Shown piece after piece: positions 7,190-15,885 of a DNA stretch of 34,206 bases. The stretch comes from Caballeronia udeis (GTDB lineage: Bacteria; Pseudomonadota; Gammaproteobacteria; Burkholderiales; Burkholderiaceae), in contig NZ_FCOK02000096.1 in NCBI RefSeq assembly GCF_001544555.2, positions 1-34,206 of the forward strand. Reading direction: 5' to 3'. Numbering within the stretch: position 1 is the first letter of the stretch; every line of letters starts with the position of its first letter. Both the position numbers and the translations under genes were made by a program. A model generated the notes under the pieces. That model was not told where the DNA came from. It searched no databases and saw only the letters and a list, made by a program, of their open reading frames with translations.

Positions 7190-7990
7190 TCAATCCCCTT
7201 CTCGCTTCGCGTCCTCCGCGGCTTCCGCTTCCTGCTCCTGGATCTTGTCCTTGCCCACGATCAGCCGTGCCGCAATGATGCCGACCTCGTAAAGAATGAT
7301 CAGCGGCACGGCCAGGATCAATTGCGAGAACACGTCCGGCGGCGTCACCACAGCGGAAATCACGAACGCACCGACAATCACATACGGCCGGATCTGCCGC
7401 AGTTTCTTGATCGTCACGAACCCCATGCGCGCCAGGATCACCACGATGATCGGCACCTCGAAGGTCACGCCGAACGCCAGGAACATAGTGAGGACGAAAC
7501 TCAGGTAATTGTCGATATCCGTCGTCATTTCCGCACCGAGCGGCGCGTTGTAATGCGCCATCACGCGGAAAATAGTGGGGAACACGACGAAATACGCGAA
7601 CGCCATGCCGCACAGGAACAGGACATAGCTGCTTCCGACCAGCGGCACGACCAGCTTCTTCTCATGCTGATACAGCCCCGGCGCGATAAACGCCCAGATC
7701 TGATACAGCACGATAGGCAGCGCTATCACCAGCGCGACCATCATGGTCACCTTCATCGGCACGAAGAACGAGCCGGTGACGTCGGTGACAATCATCTTGC
7801 CGTCCTTCGGCAAATTCTGCATCAGCGGACGCGCGAGCAGCCGGAAGATATCCGGTGCCCAATAAACCAGCCCGATGAACACGACGATGACTGAAGCGCC
7901 TGCGCGGATGATGCGGTCACGCAGTTCCACCAGGTGCGAGATAAACGTCTCTTCGACGGGCTCGTCTTTAATCTGTTGCGGGTCGCTCAC
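7190..7990 (-). CDS. tatC: Sec-independent protein translocase subunit TatC
   Basis: TatC is the six-helix inner-membrane receptor for twin-arginine signal peptides. The 266-residue product has the conserved cytoplasmic start (EETFISHLVELRDR near residue 13), six hydrophobic segments, the periplasmic PGLYQHEK loop and the late motif SAVVTPPD. Start chosen at GTG 7990, because AGAGGG lies 5-6 nt upstream and family members begin with SDPQ; an ATG further upstream would add 22 unrelated residues. Last gene of tatABC, 69 nt after tatB. The C-terminus is acidic. Confidence 0.95.
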   Translation of the reverse strand: MSDPQQIKDEPVEETFISHLVELRDRIIRAGASVIVVFIGLVYWAPDIFRLLARPLMQNLPKDGKMIVTDVTGSFFVPMKVTMMVALVIALPIVLYQIWAFIAPGLYQHEKKLVVPLVGSSYVLFLCGMAFAYFVVFPTIFRVMAHYNAPLGAEMTTDIDNYLSFVLTMFLAFGVTFEVPIIVVILARMGFVTIKKLRQIRPYVIVGAFVISAVVTPPDVFSQLILAVPLIILYEVGIIAARLIVGKDKIQEQEAEAAEDAKREGD

Positions 7991-8059
7991 GCCGGCCCTC
8001 TGCTGGGATTCATCGATGGAAGGGAAGTAGGTATTCGCGCAATGAAAGCGACGCAAACA

Positions 8060-8605
8060 TCAGAAAAACCGCGTGGGACGGCGCAGCGTCTCAGGTGTAT
8101 GCCGCGCCACGCGCGCCGCACCTGATTGAACGCGCGTCTTGCGCAACGTGGTGCGCTTGTACCAGTTCGGAATGGCGGCCTGCTTGACGCGCCAGTTCTT
8201 GCGTTTCGTCGGCGACGCGTTGCTGCTGAACGTGTTGTCCGCGTTCGAACGCCAAGTGTCGCCGGAAACGTGCGTCAGATTCGGGTCACCGCCGCCCGCC
8301 ACGCTGTCGGACACCGACGTGCCCTGGTTCCAGGCGTCGTTGAGTTCGTTTTCGTGCTGGCGAAGATTGTCGTGAATCTTGTTCTCGACATTCGATGCCG
8401 CCGCTTCGAACTCGGTGCGCATCTTCTTCAACTCGTCGAGTTCCATCTCGCGCGAGACTTCGGCCTTGACGTCGTTGATATACCGCTGCGCGCGGCCGAA
8501 CAGCGCGCCCGCAGTTCGCGCCACGCCGGGCAAGCGTTCCGGCCCGAGCACTACCAGCGCGACGACGCCGATCAGCGCCATTTTGGTCAGACCAAGGTCG
8601 AGCAT
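8060..8605 (-). CDS. tatB: Sec-independent protein translocase subunit TatB
   Basis: TatB works with TatC in recognising folded Tat substrates. The 181-residue product has one N-terminal membrane helix (about 5-21), the hinge GPERLPGVAR and a long amphipathic helix (about 25-95). The remaining ~85 residues are polar, Ser-, Asn- and Arg-rich and look disordered; such tails vary in length in this family. The ATG at 8605 has only a weak upstream AGGA. It lies 81 nt after tatA. Confidence 0.92.
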   Translation of the reverse strand: MLDLGLTKMALIGVVALVVLGPERLPGVARTAGALFGRAQRYINDVKAEVSREMELDELKKMRTEFEAAASNVENKIHDNLRQHENELNDAWNQGTSVSDSVAGGGDPNLTHVSGDTWRSNADNTFSSNASPTKRKNWRVKQAAIPNWYKRTTLRKTRVQSGAARVARHTPETLRRPTRFF

Positions 8606-8686
8606 GGAATCGAAGATCCTGAGGGTGGCGAGTGGAAGTGGCCGGTGCCGGGCTTAACCGTGCTTAGTCAGTTCAATCAGCTTGGG

Positions 8687-8917
8687 TTAGCGGTAGTCGC
8701 TCGAACGGGTCTTGTCCTTCGCTTCCACGTCGACCGTGCCGTTGCGCGGCAATTCACGCTGCTCGGTCGGCGTCGTTTCGCCTTCCTTCATGCCTTCCTT
8801 GAAACCCTTTACCGCACCGCCCAGATCGCCGCCGATGTTGCGCAGTTTCTTCGTGCCGAAAACCAGTGCCACGATCAGCAAAACGATCAACCAATGCCAA
8901 ATGCTCAACGAACCCAT
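8687..8917 (-). CDS. tatA: Sec-independent protein translocase subunit TatA
   Basis: TatA forms the protein-conducting assembly of the Tat pathway. The 76-residue product has the short N-terminal membrane helix (WHWLIVLLIVALVF, about 7-20), the FGTKKLR hinge, the amphipathic helix GGDLGGAVKGFKEG and a polar tail. Start at ATG 8917 with AAGGAG about 11 nt upstream. It is the first tat gene, 192 nt beyond hinT. The gap between them is A+T-rich for this genome on the minus strand (around 9015-9080) and could hold a tat promoter, but I could not settle on a box pair. Confidence 0.93.
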   Translation of the reverse strand: MGSLSIWHWLIVLLIVALVFGTKKLRNIGGDLGGAVKGFKEGMKEGETTPTEQRELPRNGTVDVEAKDKTRSSDYR

Positions 8918-9109
8918 GACTGAAAACTCTCCTTGGCTCCGCCACGCATGTCGCTCGCGACGAAGAATGTGGACCTTGCGGCCCGAGTCGGAGCGTCTAC
9001 GCCCCGATGATTAAACCTATATTTTGCGCGCCCAATATTGCGCTGGAAAGACGCTTTCGTTTTCATTACATCTTGATCGGGCGATCACGTACATTCGTAA
9101 AACAACCCC

Positions 9110-9472
9110 TCAACCCATCCGGCGCCACGGACGTTCCCCGGCGAGGATATGGGCGTGAATGTGATACACCTCTTGCCCGCCACCCGGCCCGGTGTTGATG
9201 ACCGTGCGAAAACCGGTGTCGCCGCCGGTGTACGCCACGCCCAGCTCGTCAGCAAGCCGCGCCGTCAGGCTCAGCATTCTACCAAGCAGCGGCGCATCGG
9301 CTTCGGTGCAGCTCGACAGCGTCTCAATATGTTTACGCGGGATCACGAGCACATGGACGGGTGCGGCCGGGTTGATATCGTGAAAAGCAACAAATTCATC
9401 GTCCTCATGGACTTTCTTGCTCGGAATTTCTCCCGCAGCGATCTTGCAGAAAATGCAGTTCTCTTGGCTCAT
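9110..9472 (-). CDS. hinT: Histidine triad (HIT) family protein, HinT-like
   Basis: HinT proteins are dimeric purine nucleoside phosphoramidases of the cytosol. The 120-residue product opens with CIFCKIAAGEIP (residues 6-17), the typical HinT start with two Cys, and carries the catalytic triad motif HIHAH (H104, H106, H108) near the C-terminus. TGFRTVIN precedes it, as in the family. It lies 54 nt after the small membrane protein gene and upstream of tatA in the same direction, so it is the link between the his and tat blocks. Confidence 0.93.
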   Translation of the reverse strand: MSQENCIFCKIAAGEIPSKKVHEDDEFVAFHDINPAAPVHVLVIPRKHIETLSSCTEADAPLLGRMLSLTARLADELGVAYTGGDTGFRTVINTGPGGGQEVYHIHAHILAGERPWRRMG

Positions 9473-9526
9473 GTGTGTCGTGTGATATCCCGATATGAAT
9501 GCAAGTTAAGGGTCAAGCGTTCAGCC

Positions 9527-9919
9527 TCAAACCCAGGCACCCGGTTGCAAGGGCTTGTTCTCGTACAGGAACAGCCAGCCCTTTATAACGCGATAAAGTG
9601 TCCAGATGCCGACCACGAACAAAATGGGGAAGCCGATAAACACCCAGATCAACGCTATGCCGATCACATGACCGAGCAGCGCCAGCCAGAAGGTGCGGAT
9701 TTGCCATCGGAAATGCGCTTCGTAGGGCGTTCCGGCGACGTCATCGCGTTTCAGGTAATTGATGATGACGGCGACCAGCACAGTCAGTCCACCCGTCAGC
9801 CAGTAGGCGGCGTAGAGCGCGTAAAGCACATGGGTCAACGTGCGCAAGCTGCGCAACCGTTCGGAATCGGGCGAGTTTTGATAAACAGGCGGCGGATAAG
9901 GCTCGTAAGACTGATTCAT
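9527..9919 (-). CDS. Small membrane protein, DUF4870-like
   Basis: The 130-residue product has a Pro- and Tyr-rich N-terminus, then hydrophobic segments at about 31-56 and 76-112 interrupted by a polar stretch around YLKRDDVAGTPYEAHF. This pattern recalls the DUF4870 (COG3671) group of small integral membrane proteins. The function is unknown. A strong GAGGAGG lies 6 nt before the ATG at 9919. It sits 45 nt after hisE and before hinT, so it is probably part of the same transcript; the position says nothing firm about its job. Confidence 0.75.
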   Translation of the reverse strand: MNQSYEPYPPPVYQNSPDSERLRSLRTLTHVLYALYAAYWLTGGLTVLVAVIINYLKRDDVAGTPYEAHFRWQIRTFWLALLGHVIGIALIWVFIGFPILFVVGIWTLYRVIKGWLFLYENKPLQPGAWV

Positions 9920-9964
9920 TTCATCCTCCTCGGCGACCGGTCGAACGTGACCCGACCTGGCAAC

Positions 9965-10345
9965 TTAGCCGCCGTTTTCGTTCTGCTCGCGATCGCGGGA
10001 TTTGCGTAACGCCTTTTCTTCGATTCCCGACATCCCTTCCCGCCGTTCCAGCTCGGCAATGACGTCTGCCGGACCGAGGTCGAAATGGGACAGCATCACG
10101 AGGCAATGGAACCACAAGTCGGCCACTTCGCCGACAAGTGCCTTGGGTGCTCCACCGTGTCGCGTGTCCTTGGCGGCCAGCACGACTTCGGTTGCTTCCT
10201 CGCCGATCTTCTTGAGAACAGCGTCGTCACCTTTATGAAAGAGTCGGGAAACGTAGGATTGTTCCGGGTCCCCGCCCTTGCGGCTATCGATAATCGCCGC
10301 GAGGCGCAGCAGCGTGTCTTGCGTGGAAAGCGTGGCTTGAGTCAT
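9965..10345 (-). CDS. hisE: Phosphoribosyl-ATP pyrophosphatase
   Basis: HisE removes pyrophosphate from phosphoribosyl-ATP, the second step of histidine synthesis. The 126-residue product is all-helical in character, with the MazG-like signature KKIGEEATEVVLAAK (about 45-59) and EVADLWFH (about 73-80), whose acidic residues bind Mg. In enteric bacteria this domain is fused to HisI; here the two are separate genes that overlap by one base (TAATG at 10345), so translation is probably coupled. The basic, Glu-rich tail after residue 108 is not part of the core fold. Confidence 0.95.
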   Translation of the reverse strand: MTQATLSTQDTLLRLAAIIDSRKGGDPEQSYVSRLFHKGDDAVLKKIGEEATEVVLAAKDTRHGGAPKALVGEVADLWFHCLVMLSHFDLGPADVIAELERREGMSGIEEKALRKSRDREQNENGG

Positions 10346-10758
10346 TACTTATAGATATGTTCGGGGTCCATCAAGACCGGTTCGACAGCGACCCAGTCGC
10401 CCGTTTCCACCGATCCCTCGAATTTCTGGAAAAAACACGAATGGCGGCCGGTGTGGCACGCAATGCCCGACACCTGTTCCACTTTCAGCAGTACGACGTC
10501 TTCGTCGCAATCGAGCCGCACTTCGTGCACATGCTGGACGTGTCCCGATTCCTCGCCCTTGAACCACAGGCGCTGGCGCGAACGCGAGTAGTACACCGCG
10601 CGCTTCAATTCGATGGTTTTCGCCAATGCCTCGCGGTTCATCCACGCGAACATCAGCACATCGCCCGTTGTGGATTCCTGCGCGATCACCGGTACAAGGC
10701 CGTTCGCGTCCCACTTGACCTTCTCGATCCAGCCCGCTTCTTCAGTTTGCGCCGTCAT
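10345..10758 (-). CDS. hisI: Phosphoribosyl-AMP cyclohydrolase
   Basis: HisI opens the adenine ring of phosphoribosyl-AMP, the third step of histidine synthesis. The 137-residue product has the Mg-site block DCDED (83-87) and the zinc-site cysteines C101 and C108 in ACHTGRHSCFF, with the earlier block TGDVLMFAWMN at 31-41. Start at ATG 10758 behind GAGG with about 9 nt spacing. It begins 3 nt beyond the hisF stop and its own stop overlaps the hisE start. Confidence 0.95.
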   Translation of the reverse strand: MTAQTEEAGWIEKVKWDANGLVPVIAQESTTGDVLMFAWMNREALAKTIELKRAVYYSRSRQRLWFKGEESGHVQHVHEVRLDCDEDVVLLKVEQVSGIACHTGRHSCFFQKFEGSVETGDWVAVEPVLMDPEHIYK

Positions 10759-10761
10759 CGC

Positions 10762-11535
10762 TTAAATCCTCACCGAGATGCCCTGATCGGCCATGAAGCG
10801 TTTTGCCTCGCCGACCGTGTGTTGGCCGTAGTGAAAAATGCTGGCGGCAAGCACCGCATCGGCGTGACCTTCGGTGATGCCGTCGGCCAGATGCGCGAGG
10901 GACCCCACGCCGCCCGACGCGATCACAGGAATGGAAATGGCGTCCGATACCGCGCGAACCAGCGCAAGGTCGAAGCCGCTTTTCGTGCCATCGCGATCCA
11001 TGCTGGTCAGCAGGATTTCGCCCGCGCCAAATTCCGCCATCTTGCGAGCCCACTCGATCACGTCAAGCCCTGTGTTCTTGCGGCCGCCGTGCGTGAAAAC
11101 TTCCCAGCGTGGGGTTTCGTCCGCGGCGCTGACGCGCTTCGCGTCAATGGCCACCACAATGCACTGTGAACCATGTTTATCCGACGCATCGCGTACGAGT
11201 TGCGGATTCGCCACCGCCGATGAATTCATGCTGATCTTGTCAGCGCCCGCGTTCAGCAGCCGGCGCACGTCTTCCACCGCACGCACGCCGCCGCCAACCG
11301 TCAGCGGGATAAAAACCTGCGACGCCACCTGTTCGATGATCGGCAGAATCAGGTCGCGCTGGTCGGAGGTGGCGGTGATATCGAGGAACGTGAGTTCGTC
11401 GGCGCCCTGGTCGTCGTATCGGCGAGCAATTTCGACAGGATCGCCCGCGTCGCGCAATTCGAGGAAATTAACACCCTTGACCACGCGGCCGGCGGTGACG
11501 TCGAGACACGGAATGATGCGTTTAGCGAGAGCCAT
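10762..11535 (-). CDS. hisF: Imidazole glycerol phosphate synthase, cyclase subunit
   Basis: HisF uses ammonia made by HisH to form imidazole glycerol phosphate and AICAR. The 257-residue (beta/alpha)8 barrel shows the two catalytic aspartates, D12 in CLDV and D131 in AIDAKR, and phosphate loops TVGGGVR (79-85) and IASGGVGS near the C-terminus. A 249-nt gap separates it from hisA, whereas hisI follows after only 3 nt. No hairpin with a T tract or clear promoter was seen in that gap. Confidence 0.96.
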   Translation of the reverse strand: MALAKRIIPCLDVTAGRVVKGVNFLELRDAGDPVEIARRYDDQGADELTFLDITATSDQRDLILPIIEQVASQVFIPLTVGGGVRAVEDVRRLLNAGADKISMNSSAVANPQLVRDASDKHGSQCIVVAIDAKRVSAADETPRWEVFTHGGRKNTGLDVIEWARKMAEFGAGEILLTSMDRDGTKSGFDLALVRAVSDAISIPVIASGGVGSLAHLADGITEGHADAVLAASIFHYGQHTVGEAKRFMADQGISVRI

Positions 11536-11784
11536 ATTGGTGCGAATGCCGTTTTGCTGCGAACGAGTGCTTAGGAAAGCGACGCGGTTTAATCGAAATT
11601 GACCGTCGCGAGAAGAAACGCCGGAAACCCCACGCCGCCTGAACGAACTTGCGGCGCGCCCTCGGTCAAGCCGAGCGGAAAGCCATCGGGAAGCACATGA
11701 GGCGCTTAAATCAGGCGTGCTGAAAAGCTCACCGCGTTGTCAGGTTACTCACGACCGCGCGGCGCCCTCGCAACATGCCGCGGC

Positions 11785-12537
11785 TCAGGCGTCGTCGGCT
11801 TCGCGCAGCTTGTCGGCGCGCGCTTGCGCAGCCGCGAAATCCAGGTCGCCCGAATAGATCGCACGTCCGCAGATCACGCCTTCAATGCCCTCGTCTTCCA
11901 CTTCGCACAGAGAGTCGATGTCGCCCAGGTTCGACAATCCGCCGCTCGCGATCACCGGAATCTTGACGGCTTGAGCGAGGCGCACAGTGGCTTCAATGTT
12001 GATGCCCTGCAACATGCCGTCGCGGCCGATATCCGTGTAGATGATCGCCTCGCAGCCGTAGTCTTCGAACTTGCGGCCGAGGTCAATGACTTCATGACCG
12101 GTCAGCTTGCTCCAGCCGTCTGTGGCAACCTTGCCGTCCTTCGCATCCAGCCCGACGATGATATGACCCGCGAACGCGGTGCACGCATCTTGCAGGAAGC
12201 CCGGATTTTTCACCGCCGCCGTACCGATGATCACGTACTCCAGACCGTCGTCGAGATACCGCTCGATGGTGTTCAGGTCGCGAATGCCTCCGCCGAGCTG
12301 CACCGGAATGTCGTTGCCGACTTCCTGGATGATGGCGCGGATGGCTTCTTCGTTTTTCGGCTTGCCGGCAAATGCGCCGTTCAGGTCGACGAGATGAAGC
12401 CGCCGTGCGCCCCGATCGACCCATAGCCGGGCCATTGCCGCCGGATCTTCGGAAAAAATGGTCGCCTGGTCCATATCGCCTTGTTTGAGGCGTACGCACT
12501 GACCGTCTTTTAGATCGATGGCCGGAATGAGCAACAT
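11785..12537 (-). CDS. hisA: ProFAR isomerase (HisA)
   Basis: HisA carries out the Amadori rearrangement of ProFAR to PRFAR. The 250-residue barrel has catalytic D8 (IPAIDLK) and D131 (GLDAKDG), the phosphate-binding LGGGIR at 81-86 and IASGGLSN, and YTDIGRDGML, which is typical of HisA and distinguishes it from the related HisF. No strong Shine-Dalgarno lies before the ATG at 12537. It follows hisH by 172 nt; that gap has A+T-rich patches but no box pair I would call a promoter. Confidence 0.96.
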   Translation of the reverse strand: MLLIPAIDLKDGQCVRLKQGDMDQATIFSEDPAAMARLWVDRGARRLHLVDLNGAFAGKPKNEEAIRAIIQEVGNDIPVQLGGGIRDLNTIERYLDDGLEYVIIGTAAVKNPGFLQDACTAFAGHIIVGLDAKDGKVATDGWSKLTGHEVIDLGRKFEDYGCEAIIYTDIGRDGMLQGINIEATVRLAQAVKIPVIASGGLSNLGDIDSLCEVEDEGIEGVICGRAIYSGDLDFAAAQARADKLREADDA

Positions 12538-12709
12538 AGAAATAGCGTTATCGGATAAGGGTTAATCGAACGGTTGCAAACTTGGGCACAGCGCCTTTGT
12601 TTTGCTTGCCGTCTCGCTAGTGTAGTACAAGTGACGCAAGGCTCGCCGCTGCAAACGGCATAAGCCAAAACGTCAAACCAACGCTAAAACAGCACCAAAA
12701 ACGCGAACT

Positions 12710-13360
12710 TTACGGTTTCCAGTGTACGAAGTTTCGATACAGCCGCAAGCCCGCGTCCGCGCTCTTCTCGGGGTGAAACTGGGTCGCGAACAGATTGTCG
12801 CGGGCAATGGCCGAGGTGAACGGTGCGCCGTACAGGGTTTCGCCGGACGTATGCGCCGGATTGTCCGGGACGCCGTAATAACTGTGCACGAAATAGAAAA
12901 ACGATTCGTCGGGCACGCCGTCCCAGAGCGCATGCCGCTGCGTCTGGCGCACGCGGTTCCAGCCCATTTGCGGCACTTTGAAACGCGAACCGTCGTCCTG
13001 CAGCTGGCCTTCCAGGTCGAAGCGCAAGACCTTGCCGGGTATCAGGCCAAGGCCGTTCGTACCCTTCTCGCCCCCTTCCTCGCTCCAGTCGAACAGCATC
13101 TGCTCGCCGACACACACGCCCAGCATGGGTTTGTCGCGCGCGGCCTCGATCACGGCTTCCTGCAAGCCCGACGCGCCGAGGTGTGCCATGCAGTCGCGCA
13201 TTGCGCCCTGTCCCGGCAACACGACACGCTCGGCTGCACGGATCGCTTCGGGCTGCTCGACGATCGCCACGTCCGCTTCCGGCGCGGCTTTGCGGAGCGC
13301 CTGATATACGGAGCGCAGGTTGCCCATGCCGTAGTCCACGATTGCTATTGAAGTTTTCAT
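12710..13360 (-). CDS. hisH: Imidazole glycerol phosphate synthase, glutaminase subunit
   Basis: HisH hydrolyses glutamine and channels ammonia into HisF. The 216-residue class I amidotransferase domain has nucleophile C83 in GVCVGEQ (often GICLGMQ in relatives), and the partner residues H196 and E198 in QFHPEKS. The oxyanion strand LPGQGA lies at 48-53. Start set at ATG 13360 (KTSIAIVDYGMGN); a TTG four codons upstream is possible. It begins 31 nt after the marC-like stop. Confidence 0.95.
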   Translation of the reverse strand: MKTSIAIVDYGMGNLRSVYQALRKAAPEADVAIVEQPEAIRAAERVVLPGQGAMRDCMAHLGASGLQEAVIEAARDKPMLGVCVGEQMLFDWSEEGGEKGTNGLGLIPGKVLRFDLEGQLQDDGSRFKVPQMGWNRVRQTQRHALWDGVPDESFFYFVHSYYGVPDNPAHTSGETLYGAPFTSAIARDNLFATQFHPEKSADAGLRLYRNFVHWKP

Positions 13361-13391
13361 CGAAGTATTCAATTCAGCACGTTCCAGAACG

Positions 13392-14012
13392 CTATTTCAA
13401 AGAGGGCAACAACGCCTTCAATCCATTGACGATAAATTCCACCGCCAGCGCCGACAGCATCAAGCCCATCAGCCGCGTGCCGATATTGATGCCGGTGCGC
13501 CCGACCCAACGCGCAATGGGTTCGGCGAGCATCAACGCACCGAAACACAATCCCGCCAGAACCGCGCCGATCACCACCAGCCCGAGACGGTCATACCAGT
13601 GCACCACACTTGCAGAATAGACGATCACCGTGCTGATGGAACCTGGCCCCGTCAGCAGCGGAATGGCGAGGGGCACGACCGCGATGCTGTTTTTCATCTC
13701 GGCTTCGTGCCGCTCTTCCGGCGTGGAGCGCGTGTTGCCGACTTGCGCGTTCAACATGTTGATCGCCATCAACAACATGATGATGCCGCCGCCCACTTCA
13801 AGAGAGCCGACCGAAATCCCGAAGAACGCGATGATCTGCTGTCCGAGCAACGCCGTCACGGCTATCACGCAGAAGACTGAAATGGACGCGATCCGGATCG
13901 TGCCGGCCTTTTCCGAGCTCGACATATCGGTCGTCAGGCTCAGGAAAAACGGGATCGCGCCGACCGGATTGATCAGCGCGAGCAACGAAATAAACGATTT
14001 GAGTAGATTCAT
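13392..14012 (-). CDS. MarC/YchE family integral membrane protein
   Basis: The 206-residue product has about six hydrophobic segments and the MarC-family blocks INPVGAIPFFLSLT near residue 14, MLLMAINML near 82 and IPLLTGPGSIS near 117. The family was once linked to multiple antibiotic resistance, but that link was not upheld and the role is unknown. It lies between hisB (105 nt upstream) and hisH (31 nt downstream). This insertion into the his genes is, to my knowledge, common in Burkholderia relatives, so it is probably just part of the operon and not a recent arrival. Confidence 0.9.
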   Translation of the reverse strand: MNLLKSFISLLALINPVGAIPFFLSLTTDMSSSEKAGTIRIASISVFCVIAVTALLGQQIIAFFGISVGSLEVGGGIIMLLMAINMLNAQVGNTRSTPEERHEAEMKNSIAVVPLAIPLLTGPGSISTVIVYSASVVHWYDRLGLVVIGAVLAGLCFGALMLAEPIARWVGRTGINIGTRLMGLMLSALAVEFIVNGLKALLPSLK

Positions 14013-14117
14013 CGCAGGCCGGCATGGCTCGTATCGACGCGGACGGCCGGAACGCGCTCGATCACACTTGAGAGCACGCCCTTCGTTTGCCGGTTTTCCG
14101 CGTTATTTAGAAGGCGC

Positions 14118-14705
14118 TTAAAGGCTGCCCTTGGTCGATGGAATCTGCCCTGCAGCGCGCTCGTCCAGCTCAACAGCCATGCGCAACGCGCGGCCGAATG
14201 CCTTGAAGACGGTTTCCACCTGATGATGCGCGTTGATACCGCGCAAATTGTCGATGTGCAGCGTCACGCCCGCATGATTCACGAAGCCGCGGAAGAATTC
14301 GATGGTGAGATCGACGTCGAAAGTACCAATACGCGCACGCGTGAACGGAACGTGAAATTCCAGTCCCGGCCGGCCCGAAAAATCGATCACTACGCGTGAC
14401 AGCGCTTCGTCGAGCGGCACGTAGGAGTGTCCGTACCGCCGAATACCCTTGCGGTCGCCGATCGCCTTCGCCACTGCCTGGCCCAGCGTGATGCCGGTGT
14501 CTTCCACCGTGTGGTGGTCGTCGATATGAAGGTCGCCATGCGCTTCGACTTCAAGGTCGAAGAGGCCGTGACGCGCGATCTGGTCGAGCATGTGATCGAG
14601 AAACGGCACGCCGGTGGCGAGCTTTTGCTTGCCGGTGCCGTCCAGGTCGAGCTTCACACGGATCTGCGTTTCGCTGGTGTTGCGAACGACTTCCGCAATG
14701 CGCAT
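14118..14705 (-). CDS. hisB: Imidazoleglycerol-phosphate dehydratase (monofunctional)
   Basis: HisB dehydrates imidazole glycerol phosphate to imidazole acetol phosphate with two Mn ions per site. The 195-residue product has the metal motifs DHMLDQ (about 38-43), DDHHTVED (about 63-70) and NAHHQVE (about 161-167). The N-terminal histidinol-phosphatase domain of enteric HisB is absent, so that step needs another gene. Start at ATG 14705 (RIAEVVRNT) behind AAAGGA with about 7 nt spacing; the open frame reaches 35 codons further up, into hisC, but without homology. It follows hisC by 29 nt. Confidence 0.96.
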   Translation of the reverse strand: MRIAEVVRNTSETQIRVKLDLDGTGKQKLATGVPFLDHMLDQIARHGLFDLEVEAHGDLHIDDHHTVEDTGITLGQAVAKAIGDRKGIRRYGHSYVPLDEALSRVVIDFSGRPGLEFHVPFTRARIGTFDVDLTIEFFRGFVNHAGVTLHIDNLRGINAHHQVETVFKAFGRALRMAVELDERAAGQIPSTKGSL

Positions 14706-14734
14706 GGTGTTTCCTTTGAGGCTTTTAAGAGATT

Positions 14735-15805
14735 TCAGTGCAGCGCGAGTTTCAGGGCAGCGATCATTTGCGCATTCTCTTGCGCCGATCCAACCGTCAA
14801 ACGCACGCAATTTGCCAATAACGGATGCATTTTACTCACGTTTTTGATCAAAACCCGCGATGTCAGCAGGGTTTCGAAGACGGCAGCGGCATCAGGAACA
14901 CGGACGAGCAGGAAGTTGCCGGCACTCGGGAAAACGGTCGTGCCGGGCAGCGCCTTGATCGCGTCTTCCAGATGCGTGCGTTCAGCACGCAGTTCGGCAG
15001 CCTGAGCGTCGAGTACGTCAAGGTGATCGAGCATGAAATCTGCGGCCGCCTGCGTCAGCACATTGACGTTGTACGGCGGACGCACTTTATCGAATTCGGT
15101 CGTCCACGACGCCTTGCCCGCCAGATAGCCCAGGCGAATACCCGCCAGACCAAGCTTCGACATGGTCCGCATCACGACAACGTTGTCGAAGTCCGCCGCG
15201 CGCGGCAGCCAGCTTTGCTGCGCGAACGGTTGATACGCTTCATCGATCACCACCAGGCTATTCGATGCCGCCGCGATCACGCATTCAATGTCCGCGTCAT
15301 CGTAGAGCGTGCCGGTCGGATTGTTCGGATACGCGAGATATACCAGCGCCGGATTGTGCGTTTCGATGGCCGCGATCAGCGCGTCGACGTCGAGCGTGAA
15401 ATCCGCGTTCAACGGTACGCCGATAAACTCAAGCCCCGCGAACTTCGCCGACATCGCGTACATCACGAAGCCGGGAACCGGTGCAACGACTGCAGCACCG
15501 GGTTTCGCGCACGCCATCGACATCATGCTGATCAATTCGTCCGAACCGTTGCCGAGCAGCAATTCGCACGCGGCGGGCACCTGCATGACGCGCTTGATCT
15601 TCTCGATCAACGCAGTTGGGCGGGGTTCGGGGTATCGGTTCAACGCAACGTCCGCCAGTCGTTCGCCCAACTGAGCAGCCAGGTTCGCCGGCAACCGATA
15701 CGGATTTTCCATCGCGTCGAGCTTCACGAGGCCGGTTGAATCCGGCACGGGATAACACGTCATCGCGAGGACGTCGGGGCGCAGAATGTCTTGTGGTCGT
15801 GTCAT
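14735..15805 (-). CDS. hisC: Histidinol-phosphate aminotransferase
   Basis: HisC transfers an amino group from glutamate to imidazole acetol phosphate, using pyridoxal phosphate. The 356-residue fold type I aminotransferase shows LLLGNGSDEL (82-91), the YPNNPTG block (159-165), DEAYQPF (188-194) and the Schiff-base lysine K217 in RTMSKLGLAG. The C-terminal VRLTVGS binds substrate carboxylate or phosphate. Start at ATG 15805 has no clear Shine-Dalgarno. It lies 80 nt after hisD; that gap holds a short GGCGGC/GCCGCC hairpin (15836-15853) without a T tract. Confidence 0.95.
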   Translation of the reverse strand: MTRPQDILRPDVLAMTCYPVPDSTGLVKLDAMENPYRLPANLAAQLGERLADVALNRYPEPRPTALIEKIKRVMQVPAACELLLGNGSDELISMMSMACAKPGAAVVAPVPGFVMYAMSAKFAGLEFIGVPLNADFTLDVDALIAAIETHNPALVYLAYPNNPTGTLYDDADIECVIAAASNSLVVIDEAYQPFAQQSWLPRAADFDNVVVMRTMSKLGLAGIRLGYLAGKASWTTEFDKVRPPYNVNVLTQAAADFMLDHLDVLDAQAAELRAERTHLEDAIKALPGTTVFPSAGNFLLVRVPDAAAVFETLLTSRVLIKNVSKMHPLLANCVRLTVGSAQENAQMIAALKLALH

Positions 15806-15885
15806 GGTATTGCCGGACTCCAGCGCCGGACGTTGGGCGGCTCTAAGGCCGCCTCGGTATCTAACTCGGTTGCGTCGTTGCTCGC

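Noticed and set aside
11536..11784. The 249-nt hisF-hisA gap as a site for a hidden small gene or RNA
   Set aside because: No frame with a start signal, no T-tailed hairpin and no promoter pair was seen; only a 5-bp hairpin at 11661-11675.
13392..14012. The MarC-like gene as a recent insertion in the his operon
   Set aside because: Its codon use resembles its neighbours, it has the same direction and short spacing, and the placement is common in related genomes as far as I know.
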